Assembly (NCBI GenBank): GCA_029247205.1
Contig: JAQWLT010000025.1
Coordinates: forward strand, 1 to 64,000
DNA length: 64,000 nt
DNA from: Phycisphaerales bacterium
GTDB taxonomy: Bacteria; Planctomycetota; Phycisphaerae; Phycisphaerales; SM1A02
Reading direction: 5' to 3'
Shown one piece after another: positions 38,654 through 49,275 of this stretch. The stretch's first letter is position 1. Each line of letters begins with the position of its first letter. Under the pieces are notes generated by a model. The model was not told the DNA's origin. It made no database searches and was given only the letters and a program-made list of their open reading frames with translations. Both the position numbers and the translations under genes were made by a program.

Positions 38654-38851
38654 ATGCCCGACAAAGCCAATCTGATCGACGCCATCCGGACGCACAACCC
38701 GACCGCCCCGGTCAACTGGCTTGCTGGCTTCTCTCCAGAAGCACTTCGCATGTATCTCGATCACTTACTCAGCACATTGGAACCCAAAGCTTCGGCTTGG
38801 GTCCGCCCTGGCGACACGCCAGCAATGATGACTCGATCCACGGCAGCCTGA
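38654..38851 (+). CDS. Small 65-aa hypothetical protein
   Basis: MPDKANLIDAIRTHNPTAPVNWLAGFSPEALRMYLDHLLSTLEPKASAW, coherent helical small protein with an upstream purine-rich RBS (cagaggag). Confidence 0.6.
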   Translation: MPDKANLIDAIRTHNPTAPVNWLAGFSPEALRMYLDHLLSTLEPKASAWVRPGDTPAMMTRSTAA

Positions 38852-38964
38852 AAGCTCGTCGATTCAAAGGTAAATTGATAGATGGTGACGCCGGTGCGCC
38901 CTCGAGAGAGGGATGGTGGGATCGGCGTTGCCACATTGTGCCTCAGAACAGCAAGCGGAACGGC

Positions 38965-39519
38965 TCAGCCATCACTTTCGGCCGACTCCTCGTCCTCTTG
39001 CGGTGGTGGCATGATGCGATCACCCTCATCAGTCAGCCCATCGATATCAGAAGCACGCGGACTCACTTCAGGGCCCACATGATCGCCCATTCGTTGCTGC
39101 ATTCGCAGTTCAAGCAGGCAACGTACGCGGGAAACCAGCTCGACCTTATCAACTGGCTTGGCGATAAAGTCATTGGTGCCGCACTCCACGGCTCTCTCGA
39201 AGTCCCCAACTTCGTTCAGAGCGGTGACCATGATGACGATGATGTCCCGGGTGGCCGGTTGCGCCTTGATCCTTTGGCAGACCTCAAAACCTGACATACG
39301 TGGCATCATCACATCCAGCAGTACCAAGTCTGGAGTGCACTGTTCGATGGCCTCAATTGCTGCCACTCCATCTTCAGCAGCGTGGAGGGTGCATCCGAGA
39401 TCCTCGAGATAGGCCTCCATGAGTTCGAGATTCTGCTGATTATCATCGACGAGCAGAATCGTGGCAGCCGATACATCGGCGTGAGAGGTGCTCGGGGCGG
39501 AGGTGTCTGAATGATCCAT
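38965..39519 (-). CDS. Response regulator receiver (REC) protein with acidic C-terminal extension
   Basis: ILLVDDNQQNLELMEAYLEDLGCTLHAAEDG..PDLVLLDVMMPRMSGFEVCQRIKAQ..IMVTAL..GTNDFIAKPVDKVEL. Confidence 0.93.
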   Translation of the reverse strand: MDHSDTSAPSTSHADVSAATILLVDDNQQNLELMEAYLEDLGCTLHAAEDGVAAIEAIEQCTPDLVLLDVMMPRMSGFEVCQRIKAQPATRDIIVIMVTALNEVGDFERAVECGTNDFIAKPVDKVELVSRVRCLLELRMQQRMGDHVGPEVSPRASDIDGLTDEGDRIMPPPQEDEESAESDG

Positions 39520-39596
39520 AGCGGAATGCTACCACTACCCCCCCAACCACCTCAAATCGAACCTTCGCCGGCCGCGCACGGTACACTAGACCCCCT

Positions 39597-40058
39597 ATGG
39601 CCATGACTGACAAACGATCCCCCTGGCAGGACGAGTTCAACACGCCCTCCATCGACGATCTGCGAATGGACCTTCCGGTTCCTGCTGCAGAGCTATTCGA
39701 TGCCACCCGCGACTTCCTACTTGGACACGGTGGTCTCGTTGAAGGCATGCGATGGTTTGGCGACTGCTGGTTCTGGACTGTCGCGTACTACCTCGAAAAC
39801 GAGAACACCGAAGAAGACGAGCCAGTCGCCATCATCGTTCCAGCCCCAGACAATCTCCAGGTAGCGTCCCCACTCGATCAAGAGTTTCTCAGTCAACTCA
39901 ATACTCGCCGAATGAAGCGAGCAATTCGAGATGGACTTGACTTAGCCACTGAGCCCTATTCAACGCACTGGGCTGTTTGGCCTGTCGCAGCGAAGAACAT
40001 GTTTGAGGATGTCACCAGCCTGCTTGGGCAGCGTTTGAATTGGCTCCAAGGCAGTTAA
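39597..40058 (+). CDS. Conserved-looking hypothetical protein
   Basis: 153-aa ORF in a collinear position upstream of pyrH; no recognised domain. Confidence 0.6.
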   Translation: MAMTDKRSPWQDEFNTPSIDDLRMDLPVPAAELFDATRDFLLGHGGLVEGMRWFGDCWFWTVAYYLENENTEEDEPVAIIVPAPDNLQVASPLDQEFLSQLNTRRMKRAIRDGLDLATEPYSTHWAVWPVAAKNMFEDVTSLLGQRLNWLQGS

Positions 40059-40109
40059 CTTTGACCTGTACGCCTTCGCCGCGTCCATAGCGGCAACTGC
40101 GAGGACACT

Positions 40110-40853
40110 ATGACCGCCCAATCTCCGTACCAACGAGTATTGTTGAAGATCAGTGGCGAAAGTTTCTCGAAGCCGGGCGAGGGCGGCATCAATAGCGACG
40201 AATTACAGAACATCGCGTCCGAGATTGTTGAGGCGATGAAATCCGGCATCGGTATGGCCGTCGTTGTTGGCGGCGGCAATATGATTCGTGGGGCCAATCT
40301 AGCCCGCGAACTCAGCATTGACCAATCAACCGCAGATTACATGGGCATGCTTGGGACGGTCATGAACGGCATGGCCCTTAAAGAGGCACTTGAACATCTC
40401 GGACAACCGGCACGCCTCATGACGGCCATCAACATGCCATCGATTGCAGAACCATTCATTCGCAAACGTGCCATGCGACACATGGAACGAGGCCGCTGCA
40501 TCATCCTTGCGGCAGGCACTGGGAACCCATTCTTTACAACTGACACGTGCGCTTCGCTACGAGCGACCGAACTCAATTGCGATGTCGTCCTGAAAGCCAC
40601 GAAGGTTGACGGAGTGTATGAGTGTGACCCCGCCCTGAATCCAGACGCCAAACGCTTTGACGAGTTGACATTTGCCACAGCGATTGAAGATCGCCTCGGC
40701 GTCATGGACCTCACCGCCCTCTCCATGTGCATGGAACATGGCCTACCCGTGATTGTCTTCGACTTCAAAGAGCCTGGCAATATTGCTCGAGTCGTAGGTG
40801 GTGCCCAGATCGGAACACTGATTCACAACCACACGCCAAGCGGGACTGCCTGA
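40110..40853 (+). CDS. pyrH: UMP kinase
   Basis: YQRVLLKISGESFSKPGEGGIN, VVVGGGNMIRGAN, AAGTGNPFFTTDTCASLRATELNCDVVLKATKVDGVY. Confidence 0.97.
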   Translation: MTAQSPYQRVLLKISGESFSKPGEGGINSDELQNIASEIVEAMKSGIGMAVVVGGGNMIRGANLARELSIDQSTADYMGMLGTVMNGMALKEALEHLGQPARLMTAINMPSIAEPFIRKRAMRHMERGRCIILAAGTGNPFFTTDTCASLRATELNCDVVLKATKVDGVYECDPALNPDAKRFDELTFATAIEDRLGVMDLTALSMCMEHGLPVIVFDFKEPGNIARVVGGAQIGTLIHNHTPSGTA

Positions 40854-40875
40854 AGGCCTCACAGGAGCGAATGTC

Positions 40876-41439
40876 ATGAGCGATGCCATTACCAAGGCCA
40901 TGCAGGCCAACATGGCCAAATCCATTGAGTACTTCCAAAAGGAACTCCGAGGCATCCGCACAGGCCGGGCAAGCACCGCTCTGCTGGAGTTTCTCAAGGT
41001 TGAAGCCTATGGCGGCATGGTCGACTTGCGAGATGTCGCTGCGATTTCTGTGCCCGAAGCAACCCAACTACTCGTCAAACCCTTCGATCCAACACTGAAG
41101 AATGGTCTCGCGAAGTCAATTGAAGGAGCGGACCTGGGGCTGAATCCTCAGGTCGAAGGCGAATCCATTCGTATACACCTTCCGCCGCCATCAGCAGACC
41201 GACGAAAGCAACTCGTCAATCAGGTTGGAAAGCTTGCGGAAGAAACGCGGATCGCCGTTCGCAACGACCGCCGGGATGCAATGAAACAAATCGACGCACT
41301 CATCAAAGACAAAGGCAACTCGCTATCCGAAGACCAGGGCAAGGATCTCAAGAGCGAGGCCGACAATTTGACCAAGTCGAGTATTGCCACGATCGACACG
41401 CTTGCCAAGAACAAGACGGCCGAAGTCGAATCGATATAA
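40876..41439 (+). CDS. frr: Ribosome recycling factor
   Basis: SIEYFQKELRGIRTGRASTALLEFLKVEAYGGMVDLRDVAAISVPEA; pyrH-frr order. Confidence 0.97.
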   Translation: MSDAITKAMQANMAKSIEYFQKELRGIRTGRASTALLEFLKVEAYGGMVDLRDVAAISVPEATQLLVKPFDPTLKNGLAKSIEGADLGLNPQVEGESIRIHLPPPSADRRKQLVNQVGKLAEETRIAVRNDRRDAMKQIDALIKDKGNSLSEDQGKDLKSEADNLTKSSIATIDTLAKNKTAEVESI

Positions 41440-41448
41440 CTAAGTAAC

Positions 41449-42969
41449 TCAGTACGTTTTTCGCAGACGCGCTGGGGGAATACCCATTTGCTGCCGGTAC
41501 TTGACGACTGTTCGACGGGCTATCTCGACACCCCGCTCGCGAAGTTCTGAAACGATCGCCTCATCTCCAAACGGTTTGGAGGGGTCTTCTGCAGCCACGA
41601 TGTCTCGCAGCATCGCCTTGACAGCCGCCCACGACATATTTTCGCCACTACTGGTCTCGGTGCCACCTGAAAAGAACTTGCGGAGCGGCACAATGCCCCG
41701 TGGCGTCTGCATCCACTTCTCAGAGACCGAGCGGCTGACGGTAGCGACGTGAACCCCAAGAAGTTCGGCAACTTCGGTCATGGGTAGTGGCTTCAACGCA
41801 CGAGGACCTTGATCAAACCACCCACGCTGTCGCTCGAGCACAATTTGAACCACCCGGAGCACTGCGTTTGATCGCTGATTGATTGACTCGATCAACCACT
41901 TTGCATTGCCCACATTCTTACTGAGGAATGCTCGTGTATCTGCGTCGACTCCCTTGTCCGCAGCCATCTCCGCATAACGAGGCGAGACTCGCAAGGGTGG
42001 AATGACCCCATCCCATAAAGCCGCCACGTATAAATCTTGCTCGGGGTCATACTCGACAATGACGTCGGGGACTACTGGTGGCACATGTTCATCGACCACT
42101 TCTCGACCAGGCGAAAGGCTCAGTCGATGCATCAATTGCATCGCGCCCTTGATCTGATCAATGTCCAGACTGGTGGCCTTGGCGATGATCGGCAACCGGT
42201 TCTGAACAAGATCGTCAAGGTGGTCAGCTATCAACGCTGACACACGATCCCATGCTTCGCTGTCTTCGCCCTCTCTGCTTCGCCATGATTCGACTTGCAG
42301 AAGCAAGCACTCCTGAATAGTCAACGCGGCAATGCCGCTTGGTTCAACCAAGGACTGCAGTACCTGCTTCGCCTCTTCTAGTTGTTCAGCCGTGACACCG
42401 CTTCCATCCTCTTGCTCCTGATCAAGAATGTCCTTGAACGGAGTATCAATCAGGCCATCATCATTGAGATTAGCAATGAGCACCTTGCCGGCAGCCGCGA
42501 CTTCGTCCGAGACATCTGCAAATGACCATTGGTGCAAGATCTGCTCAACCAAATTCTCATCGCCAGCGCTGATGCTGGCCATCGCGTCCATCTTTCGGTC
42601 ACGCTCTCCGGCCATTCTCGCAGCAGACCAACTCGACGATGAATATTCATTGTCAAAGGCTTCGCTATAAGTACGTTCCATGGTTGCGAGTCGCTCAAAG
42701 TCGTCAGCACCATCGCCGGCCGTGTCGGACTCGCCGACAATAAGTTCTTCGTCCTCGATTTCCGCCTCTGCAGGCTGCTCACCACTGGCAAGATGCTCAT
42801 CGACTTCGAGGGCAATATTCGATTCAAGTTCGTGATCGATGCGTTCATGCAGTGCCTGTATAGGCATCTGCAGAATCTCCATCGACTGAATCATTCTCGG
42901 GCTGAGCTTCTGCTGCTGCGAAAGCCCTGCCTGCTGACGTGCTTCAAATCCCATACCCATAGAACACAA
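41449..42969 (-). CDS. rpoN: RNA polymerase sigma-54 factor
   Basis: Region I QKLSPRMIQSMEILQMPIQAL and RpoN box ARRTVVKYRQQMGIPPARLRK. Confidence 0.95.
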   Translation of the reverse strand: MCSMGMGFEARQQAGLSQQQKLSPRMIQSMEILQMPIQALHERIDHELESNIALEVDEHLASGEQPAEAEIEDEELIVGESDTAGDGADDFERLATMERTYSEAFDNEYSSSSWSAARMAGERDRKMDAMASISAGDENLVEQILHQWSFADVSDEVAAAGKVLIANLNDDGLIDTPFKDILDQEQEDGSGVTAEQLEEAKQVLQSLVEPSGIAALTIQECLLLQVESWRSREGEDSEAWDRVSALIADHLDDLVQNRLPIIAKATSLDIDQIKGAMQLMHRLSLSPGREVVDEHVPPVVPDVIVEYDPEQDLYVAALWDGVIPPLRVSPRYAEMAADKGVDADTRAFLSKNVGNAKWLIESINQRSNAVLRVVQIVLERQRGWFDQGPRALKPLPMTEVAELLGVHVATVSRSVSEKWMQTPRGIVPLRKFFSGGTETSSGENMSWAAVKAMLRDIVAAEDPSKPFGDEAIVSELRERGVEIARRTVVKYRQQMGIPPARLRKTY

Positions 42970-42999
42970 TTGTACGGGCCATCGCCACGCAGGGTTGAA

Positions 43000-43629
43000 T
43001 CAGGCTGAAGTGCGACCAAGCAACGCATCAGCCAGAACAGCGGGCGTTGCAAATTCCAGGGCCGAACCTGATGGAAGGCCTCGAGCGAGCCGCGTCACAT
43101 GCACCCCTCGCGAGGCCAAACACTCACTGAGATAGTGCGCGGTCGTATCACCCTCGAGTGTTGGGCTCAACCCGAGAATGATCTCTTCCACTACAACACC
43201 TCGAGCGTTTCGGTCGGGCCGATCAATTCGCTCTAAGAGTGAGGCGATCGTGATGTCGTCGGGGCCAATTCCACCAAGTGGGTCAAGCCGACCGGTCAAG
43301 ACGTGGTACACACCACGGTGGAGACCCGTTGCTTCAATGCTCATGAGTTCACGTGGCTGCTCCAATACAAGAATGCAGCCTGCATGTCGATCTGGATCGT
43401 TGCAAATATGACAGGGCTGCACATCGGTGAGCTGCCAACAAATCTGACAACACGCAACATGCCGCTTGACGTCCAGCATAGCCGATGCCAATGCTTCGCC
43501 CTCTTCGGCTGGCGCCTTAAGCAGATGAAAAGCGAGTCGGCTCGCTGTTCGCCGACCAATGCCAGGCAGTCTCTGCAGCCTTTCAATCAACCGCTCGACA
43601 GGCTCAGGATAGCCACCAGATTTTGCCAC
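43000..43629 (-). CDS. recR: Recombination protein RecR
   Basis: LIERLQRLPGIGRRTASRLAFHLL, CxxC zinc motif and Toprim VVEEIILGLSPTLEGDTTAHYL. Confidence 0.95.
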   Translation of the reverse strand: MAKSGGYPEPVERLIERLQRLPGIGRRTASRLAFHLLKAPAEEGEALASAMLDVKRHVACCQICWQLTDVQPCHICNDPDRHAGCILVLEQPRELMSIEATGLHRGVYHVLTGRLDPLGGIGPDDITIASLLERIDRPDRNARGVVVEEIILGLSPTLEGDTTAHYLSECLASRGVHVTRLARGLPSGSALEFATPAVLADALLGRTSA

Positions 43630-43973
43630 TACATGCCTCCGGGGAGACCGAGTCCACCGGGAGGAAGAGGCAGACCCAAATCTTGGGCCGCTGCCTGCAA
43701 CAGACGCTGTGCTTCCTGACGAGACATTGTCAATACCGTATTGATCGTGTCTCGAATTTCGCCAGCAAGTACTGCGTCGGCACCTTCATCAATTGCCAGT
43801 TCGATGAGCTGACCAGTGCCGTCAGCAACAGCTCGCACTCGGTTATCAAGACTGCTGGCCTCGACTCGAACATCAACAAGTGAAGCCTTCACGGCCTCCA
43901 TTTGTGCCTGTAATCTGGGCAAGTCTTTGAGCAGCGAAGCCATCCCAGCCATGTTGCGAAGTCCATCAAACAT
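43629..43973 (-). CDS. YbaB/EbfC-family nucleoid-associated protein
   Basis: Position between dnaX and recR; 114-aa YbaB-like sequence with Gly/Pro-rich end. Confidence 0.85.
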   Translation of the reverse strand: MFDGLRNMAGMASLLKDLPRLQAQMEAVKASLVDVRVEASSLDNRVRAVADGTGQLIELAIDEGADAVLAGEIRDTINTVLTMSRQEAQRLLQAAAQDLGLPLPPGGLGLPGGM

Positions 43974-45595
43974 CAGGCACTCTCTCCCTTGTTATTGGTC
44001 CCACCTCGGACTTGAATGACCGTCGCGTCAAAGAGGTCTTTCACCAGCTCCACACAGGGATCACCAGCAGCATCCTGCGGGGACAGTGCGGGCGGGCCTT
44101 CGTCCAGAGGCGAGTCGGACTGCACCCGAATACGTCTGCCTGCAGCGTCAGAAAGTTTGGTCTCAATTCGTTCAAGAAGCATCGCGGGGACAGCGCCACC
44201 ATCTGAGCGAATCACCACAATATCGCCATCGAACTTGATGGCTTGTATGCCCTCAAAAGCAGCCTTTGCTGCCTGACTCGTTGCGCTTGACACGAGTTGC
44301 TTCCAGATCGTTTCCAGCGAATCAGCTCCATCTACTGGCAACACCGGAGTTGGCTTTGCCGGCACTGATTTCTTCGAAACCGCCGGTTTATCCCGCTTCG
44401 ACTTTGGCTTTGGCTTTGGCTTTGCATGCTTCTTCGTTGGTGTTTCATTCGATTCCACCGCAATTCTTTTGGGCGTCGCCATGACGGGCGCCGCGGCCAA
44501 TTTGCTTGGGTCAATCAGATCTCCGGCAAGTGCAAGCCGTACGAGCCCCGCATCAAAAACAGCGCGTGCTGATGCGCCGAGTCGGCCCTGCCTCGCCACA
44601 GCTTCGCATACTGCAATGGCATGCACAAGTGAGGGCGGGTCGAACTGAGCAGCTCGCTCGGCAATCCCCTCCCGCTGCTCGCATGAGAGGTCAAGCACTT
44701 CTGTGTCAATCCCACACGTAGACACGATCAACATACGACGAAAGTACTCAATCAAAGACCCAAGAGCTTGATCAATACTGGTTCCGGCGGCCAACAACTT
44801 TTCTGCCGAGCGAAGCGTGTCGCCTGCTGAGCACGACGCAATTCCATCTATGACATCATTAATCAGTGCTGCTTCCGGCAGCCCAAGAGTCACCTCGACT
44901 TCCTCAAGCGTGATCGAGGCATCTCCTCCAGCAAGCAACCGATCCATGACACTCAGCGCATCACGCATCGAACCATTACCCAATTCCGCCACACGCGACA
45001 AGGCGGCTTCCTCAACCTCGACGCCCTCGCGAGTAACAATGTCTCGCAAGTGATCAGCAATCAATTTGCTTGGGATTGGCTTAAAATCAAACCGCTGACA
45101 ACGACTCTGGATGGTCGCCAAGACTTTATGGGGTTCGGTGGTGCACAAAATGAACTTCACATGCTCCGGTGGCTCCTCCATTGTCTTGAGCAAGGTGTTG
45201 AACGACTCAGTCGTCAACATATGCACTTCGTCAATGATGTAAATTCGGGAGCGGCATCTCGCGGGAGAAAGACCTGCGCCGGCAATGAGATCTCTCGCCT
45301 CTTGCACGCCACGATTGGAAGCGCCATCAATCTCGATCACGTCAAGATCATCGCCACGCATGATGGCCTCTGCAATCAACTCAGCATCCTGCAAGTCATC
45401 ACTGACATTCATAGCCCGAGCAAAGATACGAGCCATCGTTGTCTTGCCAACACCGCGTGTTCCACAGAACAGATACGCATGAGCGGTGCGGTCTTGCTCG
45501 ACAGCACGCTGCAGCGTGCGGGCAATGGCCGCCTGACCGATCACTTCATCAAAGTCACGGCTTCGGTATCGTCGCGCTAGAACCGTATAACTCAC
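43973..45595 (-). CDS. dnaX: DNA polymerase III subunit gamma/tau
   Basis: FCGTRGVGKTTMARIFARAMN, DVIEIDGASNRGVQEARDL, YIIDEVHMLTTESFNTLLKTMEEPP. Confidence 0.95.
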   Translation of the reverse strand: MSYTVLARRYRSRDFDEVIGQAAIARTLQRAVEQDRTAHAYLFCGTRGVGKTTMARIFARAMNVSDDLQDAELIAEAIMRGDDLDVIEIDGASNRGVQEARDLIAGAGLSPARCRSRIYIIDEVHMLTTESFNTLLKTMEEPPEHVKFILCTTEPHKVLATIQSRCQRFDFKPIPSKLIADHLRDIVTREGVEVEEAALSRVAELGNGSMRDALSVMDRLLAGGDASITLEEVEVTLGLPEAALINDVIDGIASCSAGDTLRSAEKLLAAGTSIDQALGSLIEYFRRMLIVSTCGIDTEVLDLSCEQREGIAERAAQFDPPSLVHAIAVCEAVARQGRLGASARAVFDAGLVRLALAGDLIDPSKLAAAPVMATPKRIAVESNETPTKKHAKPKPKPKSKRDKPAVSKKSVPAKPTPVLPVDGADSLETIWKQLVSSATSQAAKAAFEGIQAIKFDGDIVVIRSDGGAVPAMLLERIETKLSDAAGRRIRVQSDSPLDEGPPALSPQDAAGDPCVELVKDLFDATVIQVRGGTNNKGESA

Positions 45596-45809
45596 GTTGG
45601 ACTACCTTCTCTGAAATCAACGCGCTGGGCTTCAAACAGGGGGCGTGGGAGGCGGCCAGGGAGCCAATGGCACGGACCGCGACATTTATGGCTGCTGCGA
45701 TCAAGCCCTGACCAGGTTCACGAGCCGACCGCCCAAAGGACCCGGCCGCCTACCACGCCCCCGCAAGTGGCATCGTATCGCGCCCGATGGCACTGGTACA
45801 CTCGCCTCG

Positions 45810-46988
45810 ATGATTGACTCAAACCAACCACCATCAATATCCACGCCCCATGTTCCAGAGGCCAGGGATGACCCCCCATTTCTCCTCACAGCAGTGCGGA
45901 TTCTCTACCTCGGCCTGATGCTCGCCGCAGCATCGATTCCTGTCATCAATTCGCCGCCTGGCGGCAATCCGCTCATTGACTTTGTCATGCCCATCTCCGC
46001 GACTCTCGCAGTCGTGGTCATTGTCGTACTACTTGATATCCGCACGCCAAACAAACGCATTTCCAATGTGGTGGGCGTGTACCTCGCAATTGTCGCAGGC
46101 CTATTTGCCTCGCTCGCTGTGGGCGTGCTCATCGATCTCATCGCAGAAGCATGGGAGCTCTCTGGCGATGAGGCCGCACTGAAGTATATGACTCTTCTGA
46201 AACTCGCCGTCGGCCTTACGCTTTGTTACGTCGCAGTCTCAGTGGTGCTATCGACCCGCGACAGCATTCGATTGCTCATCCCCTATGTGGAGTTCTCACG
46301 ACAAGTGCGAGGCATTCGGCCAATGCTGCTTGATACATCTTCACTCATCGATGGCCGCATGAACAGCTTCACATCCACCGGCTTCCTTGATGCACCGCTC
46401 ATTGTTCCTCAATTCGTCATCAACGAGCTCCATACCCTCGCTGACTCAAATGATCGGCTCAAACGCGAGCGAGGACGCCGGGGCATGGCCAACCTTGAAC
46501 TGCTGCAAGACACCACTGGACTGACTGTTGACATCGAACAAATCGAGACAGCACAAGACATGGATGTGGACACCATGTTGATTGACTTGGCATCAGAAAA
46601 GAATCTTCGAATTGTCACAACGGATGCCAACTTAGCCCGCGTTGCAGAGATTCGCGGAGCCGCGACTCTCAATCTGCATGATCTTGGGGATGTACTGCGT
46701 GATCCAGCCATTCCTGGCGAGCATCTTCGGATCACTATCCAGAGAGCAGGCGATGGCCCAAATCAGGGCATCGGCTACCTACCAGATGGAACCATGGTGG
46801 TCGTGGAGGACGCTGAGGCACGGATTGATTCGGAGATTGAAGTCGTCATTACAAACGCCGTGCAAACCAGTGCCGGGCGGCTTGTGTTTGCAAAAGTATC
46901 TCCGCAGCAGCCTGCCAATCTTGGAGATTCTGCCACCCAACAAGCCCGCCATACAGGCCCGGGACCCAATCATCCCCCGTCCTCATAG
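45810..46988 (+). CDS. PIN/TRAM domain membrane protein (YacL-like)
   Basis: N-terminal TMs, PIN motif MLLDTSSLIDGRM, TRAM-like IGYLPDGTMVVVEDAEARIDSEIEVVITNAVQTSAGRLVFAKV. Confidence 0.9.
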   Translation: MIDSNQPPSISTPHVPEARDDPPFLLTAVRILYLGLMLAAASIPVINSPPGGNPLIDFVMPISATLAVVVIVVLLDIRTPNKRISNVVGVYLAIVAGLFASLAVGVLIDLIAEAWELSGDEAALKYMTLLKLAVGLTLCYVAVSVVLSTRDSIRLLIPYVEFSRQVRGIRPMLLDTSSLIDGRMNSFTSTGFLDAPLIVPQFVINELHTLADSNDRLKRERGRRGMANLELLQDTTGLTVDIEQIETAQDMDVDTMLIDLASEKNLRIVTTDANLARVAEIRGAATLNLHDLGDVLRDPAIPGEHLRITIQRAGDGPNQGIGYLPDGTMVVVEDAEARIDSEIEVVITNAVQTSAGRLVFAKVSPQQPANLGDSATQQARHTGPGPNHPPSS

Positions 46989-47007
46989 AAGAACTGAGTG
47001 GGCACAG

Positions 47008-47023
47008 ATGCTTTGCAGCATCA
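47008..47023. terminator. Hairpin between convergent genes
   Basis: gatgct-ttgc-agcatc, perfect 6-bp arms between the stops at 46988 and 47067. Confidence 0.4.
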
Positions 47024-47066
47024 TCTTCTCAGGATCGCAACAGAACCTCGCATGCCTTGGCGAACA

Positions 47067-48659
47067 TCACTCCCACTCAATCGTCGCTGGCGGCTTGCTG
47101 GAGATGTCATAGACAACGCGATTGACACCCTGCACTTCGTTAATGATTCGATTACTTATCGTGGCAAGCACATCGAATGGAATTCGAGCCCAATCTGCGG
47201 TCATGAAGTCCTGTGTCTCTACGGCGCGCACAGCAACAACCGAATCGTACGTCCGACCATCGCCCATCACACCGACGCTCTTTACCGGAAGAAGAACGGC
47301 AAAAACTTGATTGGTACTTCGATACAGATTGGCTGAAATGATTTCATCAAGCACAATTTCATCGCAATCCCGCAGCACTTTCAATTTTTGCTCTGTGACT
47401 TCGCCAAGCACACGAACGGCAAGTCCCGGCCCTGGGAACGGATGCCGCCAGACCACATGACTTGGCAAACCCAAGACCTCACCAAGAGATCGCACTTCAT
47501 CCTTGAAGAGATCGCGAAGAGGCTCAATCAATTCGAAGCCGAGTTCTTCAGGAAGACCGCCTACATTGTGATGTAACTTGATATTGGCCGCTGTTCCAGC
47601 ATGCCCTTGACCAGATTCGATCACATCTGGATACAGCGTTCCCTGTGCCAGAAAATGAACAGGAGGCCCTCCGCTCTCGGCAACCTCATCGGCCGAAGCC
47701 CGAAAGACGTCAATAAAGCGATGGCCGATGAGGCGACGCTTTTCCTGTGGATCTTCGATGCCTGCGAGGTCATCAAGAAACTGCTTCGACGCATCAACAA
47801 CTCGAAGATCCACATCGAAGTGATCCCGAAAGGTGGTATCAACAAGATCACGTTCATTCTTGCGAAGCAGACCATTGTCAACAAAGATGCATGTGAGTCG
47901 GTCGCCAATGGCTCGGTGCAATAGAGCAGCAACGACTGACGAGTCAACGCCCCCACTCAGGCCACAAATGACTCGGCGGTCACCCACGAGATCTGACACC
48001 GTCTTGCACTGCGACTCCAAGAAGTCGGCCATTCGCCAGGTGCCCCGCACTCGACATATCTCGTAGAGGAAGTTGCGAAGAAGATCGACACCATGGGGCG
48101 TATGAGTGACTTCAGGATGGAACTGCAGACCGTAAAAGGATCGCTCCTTGTGGACGATTGCTGCTGCTGGGCATGTATTGGTATGGGCAAGGACGTCAAA
48201 ATGATCTGGTAAGCATGTGACCTGATCTCCATGGCTCATCCAAACAGTCAATTCCTCCGGAAGGCCAGCAAAGAGACCCCCTCCCTTGACGTCGGTTACC
48301 AATTTAGCGCGACCGTATTCTCGGTGCTCAGCCCGCTCAACACTTGCCCCAAGCATATGGCAACCAAGTTGCATGCCGTAACAAATGCCAAGAACTGGAA
48401 TGCCAAGCTCGAAGATGTCGGGATCACATCTCGGAGCACCCGGCTCATCAATACTGGCAGGACCGCCCGAAAGAATGATGCCTGCGGGATTGAGGGAGCG
48501 AAGATGCTCCATACTCACATCGGGCGCAACAAGCACGCTGAAAGCGCCTGCCTCGCGAACGCGGCGGGCAATTAACTGAGCATATTGACTTCCAAAGTCA
48601 ATAATTGGAATGGTCTCCACCCCTTCAGGGCGAGTGGATCCAACAACTGGTGCGGCCAT
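47067..48659 (-). CDS. guaA: GMP synthase (glutamine-hydrolysing)
   Basis: [60 protein letters not shown]-terminal PPATIEWE. Confidence 0.97.
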   Translation of the reverse strand: MAAPVVGSTRPEGVETIPIIDFGSQYAQLIARRVREAGAFSVLVAPDVSMEHLRSLNPAGIILSGGPASIDEPGAPRCDPDIFELGIPVLGICYGMQLGCHMLGASVERAEHREYGRAKLVTDVKGGGLFAGLPEELTVWMSHGDQVTCLPDHFDVLAHTNTCPAAAIVHKERSFYGLQFHPEVTHTPHGVDLLRNFLYEICRVRGTWRMADFLESQCKTVSDLVGDRRVICGLSGGVDSSVVAALLHRAIGDRLTCIFVDNGLLRKNERDLVDTTFRDHFDVDLRVVDASKQFLDDLAGIEDPQEKRRLIGHRFIDVFRASADEVAESGGPPVHFLAQGTLYPDVIESGQGHAGTAANIKLHHNVGGLPEELGFELIEPLRDLFKDEVRSLGEVLGLPSHVVWRHPFPGPGLAVRVLGEVTEQKLKVLRDCDEIVLDEIISANLYRSTNQVFAVLLPVKSVGVMGDGRTYDSVVAVRAVETQDFMTADWARIPFDVLATISNRIINEVQGVNRVVYDISSKPPATIEWE

Positions 48660-48780
48660 GGCTAAGGGGCTCCTGAGAAGGCGGAGAGTCTACCCACCAC
48701 TGGCCACATACGTGCTGCAAGGAAAGGAGCCGAGGACTCCAGTACAGGCCCCTCTCTGTGTCGTAGGGCTCTATCTCTGT

Positions 48781-49275
48781 ATGATCGCCGCCAAAGCCAT
48801 GCCAGAATTTCCATATCATGACCCTGACTTTGTGCTCGACCTCGATGCGAGACCTGACCTCCTTTGTGTCGCCCGATCCATGATCGATGCATGGTGCCTT
48901 CGAGCAGAGATAGATCGAACTCGTGCAGATCGCATCTGCCTAGCGGTTGACGAGGCTGCCACGAACATCATGCGGCACGCATACGACAACGGTCCGGGGC
49001 GTATTCGCATGCGATGCGCCCGCGGCACCCACGACAGGCAGCCCGTGCTATTGATTCAACTTGAAGACGACGGCCAGCAAGTCCCACTTGACACCATACG
49101 CCCGCGAGATCTTGATGACGTCCGCCCAGGCGGACTCGGCGTACACCTTATTCAAGACGTCGCTGATGAGGCTGTCTGGTCCCACCGGCCCACAGGAGGC
49201 ACCTTGCTCACACTTCGCATTTCCGTGCGTGGCCTTACTGTCACAGCAGACCATAGGGGAGATCCACATGCCTGA
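48781..49275 (+). CDS. ATP-binding RsbW-like anti-sigma factor / serine kinase
   Basis: ICLAVDEAATNIMRHAYDNGPG N-box and VRPGGLGVHLIQDVADEAVW G-box of the HATPase_c_2 family. Confidence 0.85.
   Translation: MIAAKAMPEFPYHDPDFVLDLDARPDLLCVARSMIDAWCLRAEIDRTRADRICLAVDEAATNIMRHAYDNGPGRIRMRCARGTHDRQPVLLIQLEDDGQQVPLDTIRPRDLDDVRPGGLGVHLIQDVADEAVWSHRPTGGTLLTLRISVRGLTVTADHRGDPHA

Noticed and set aside
44401-44430. tttggc hexamer repeats
   Set aside because: Explained as codons for the Lys-Pro linker (KPKPKPKSK) in the DnaX C-terminal region.
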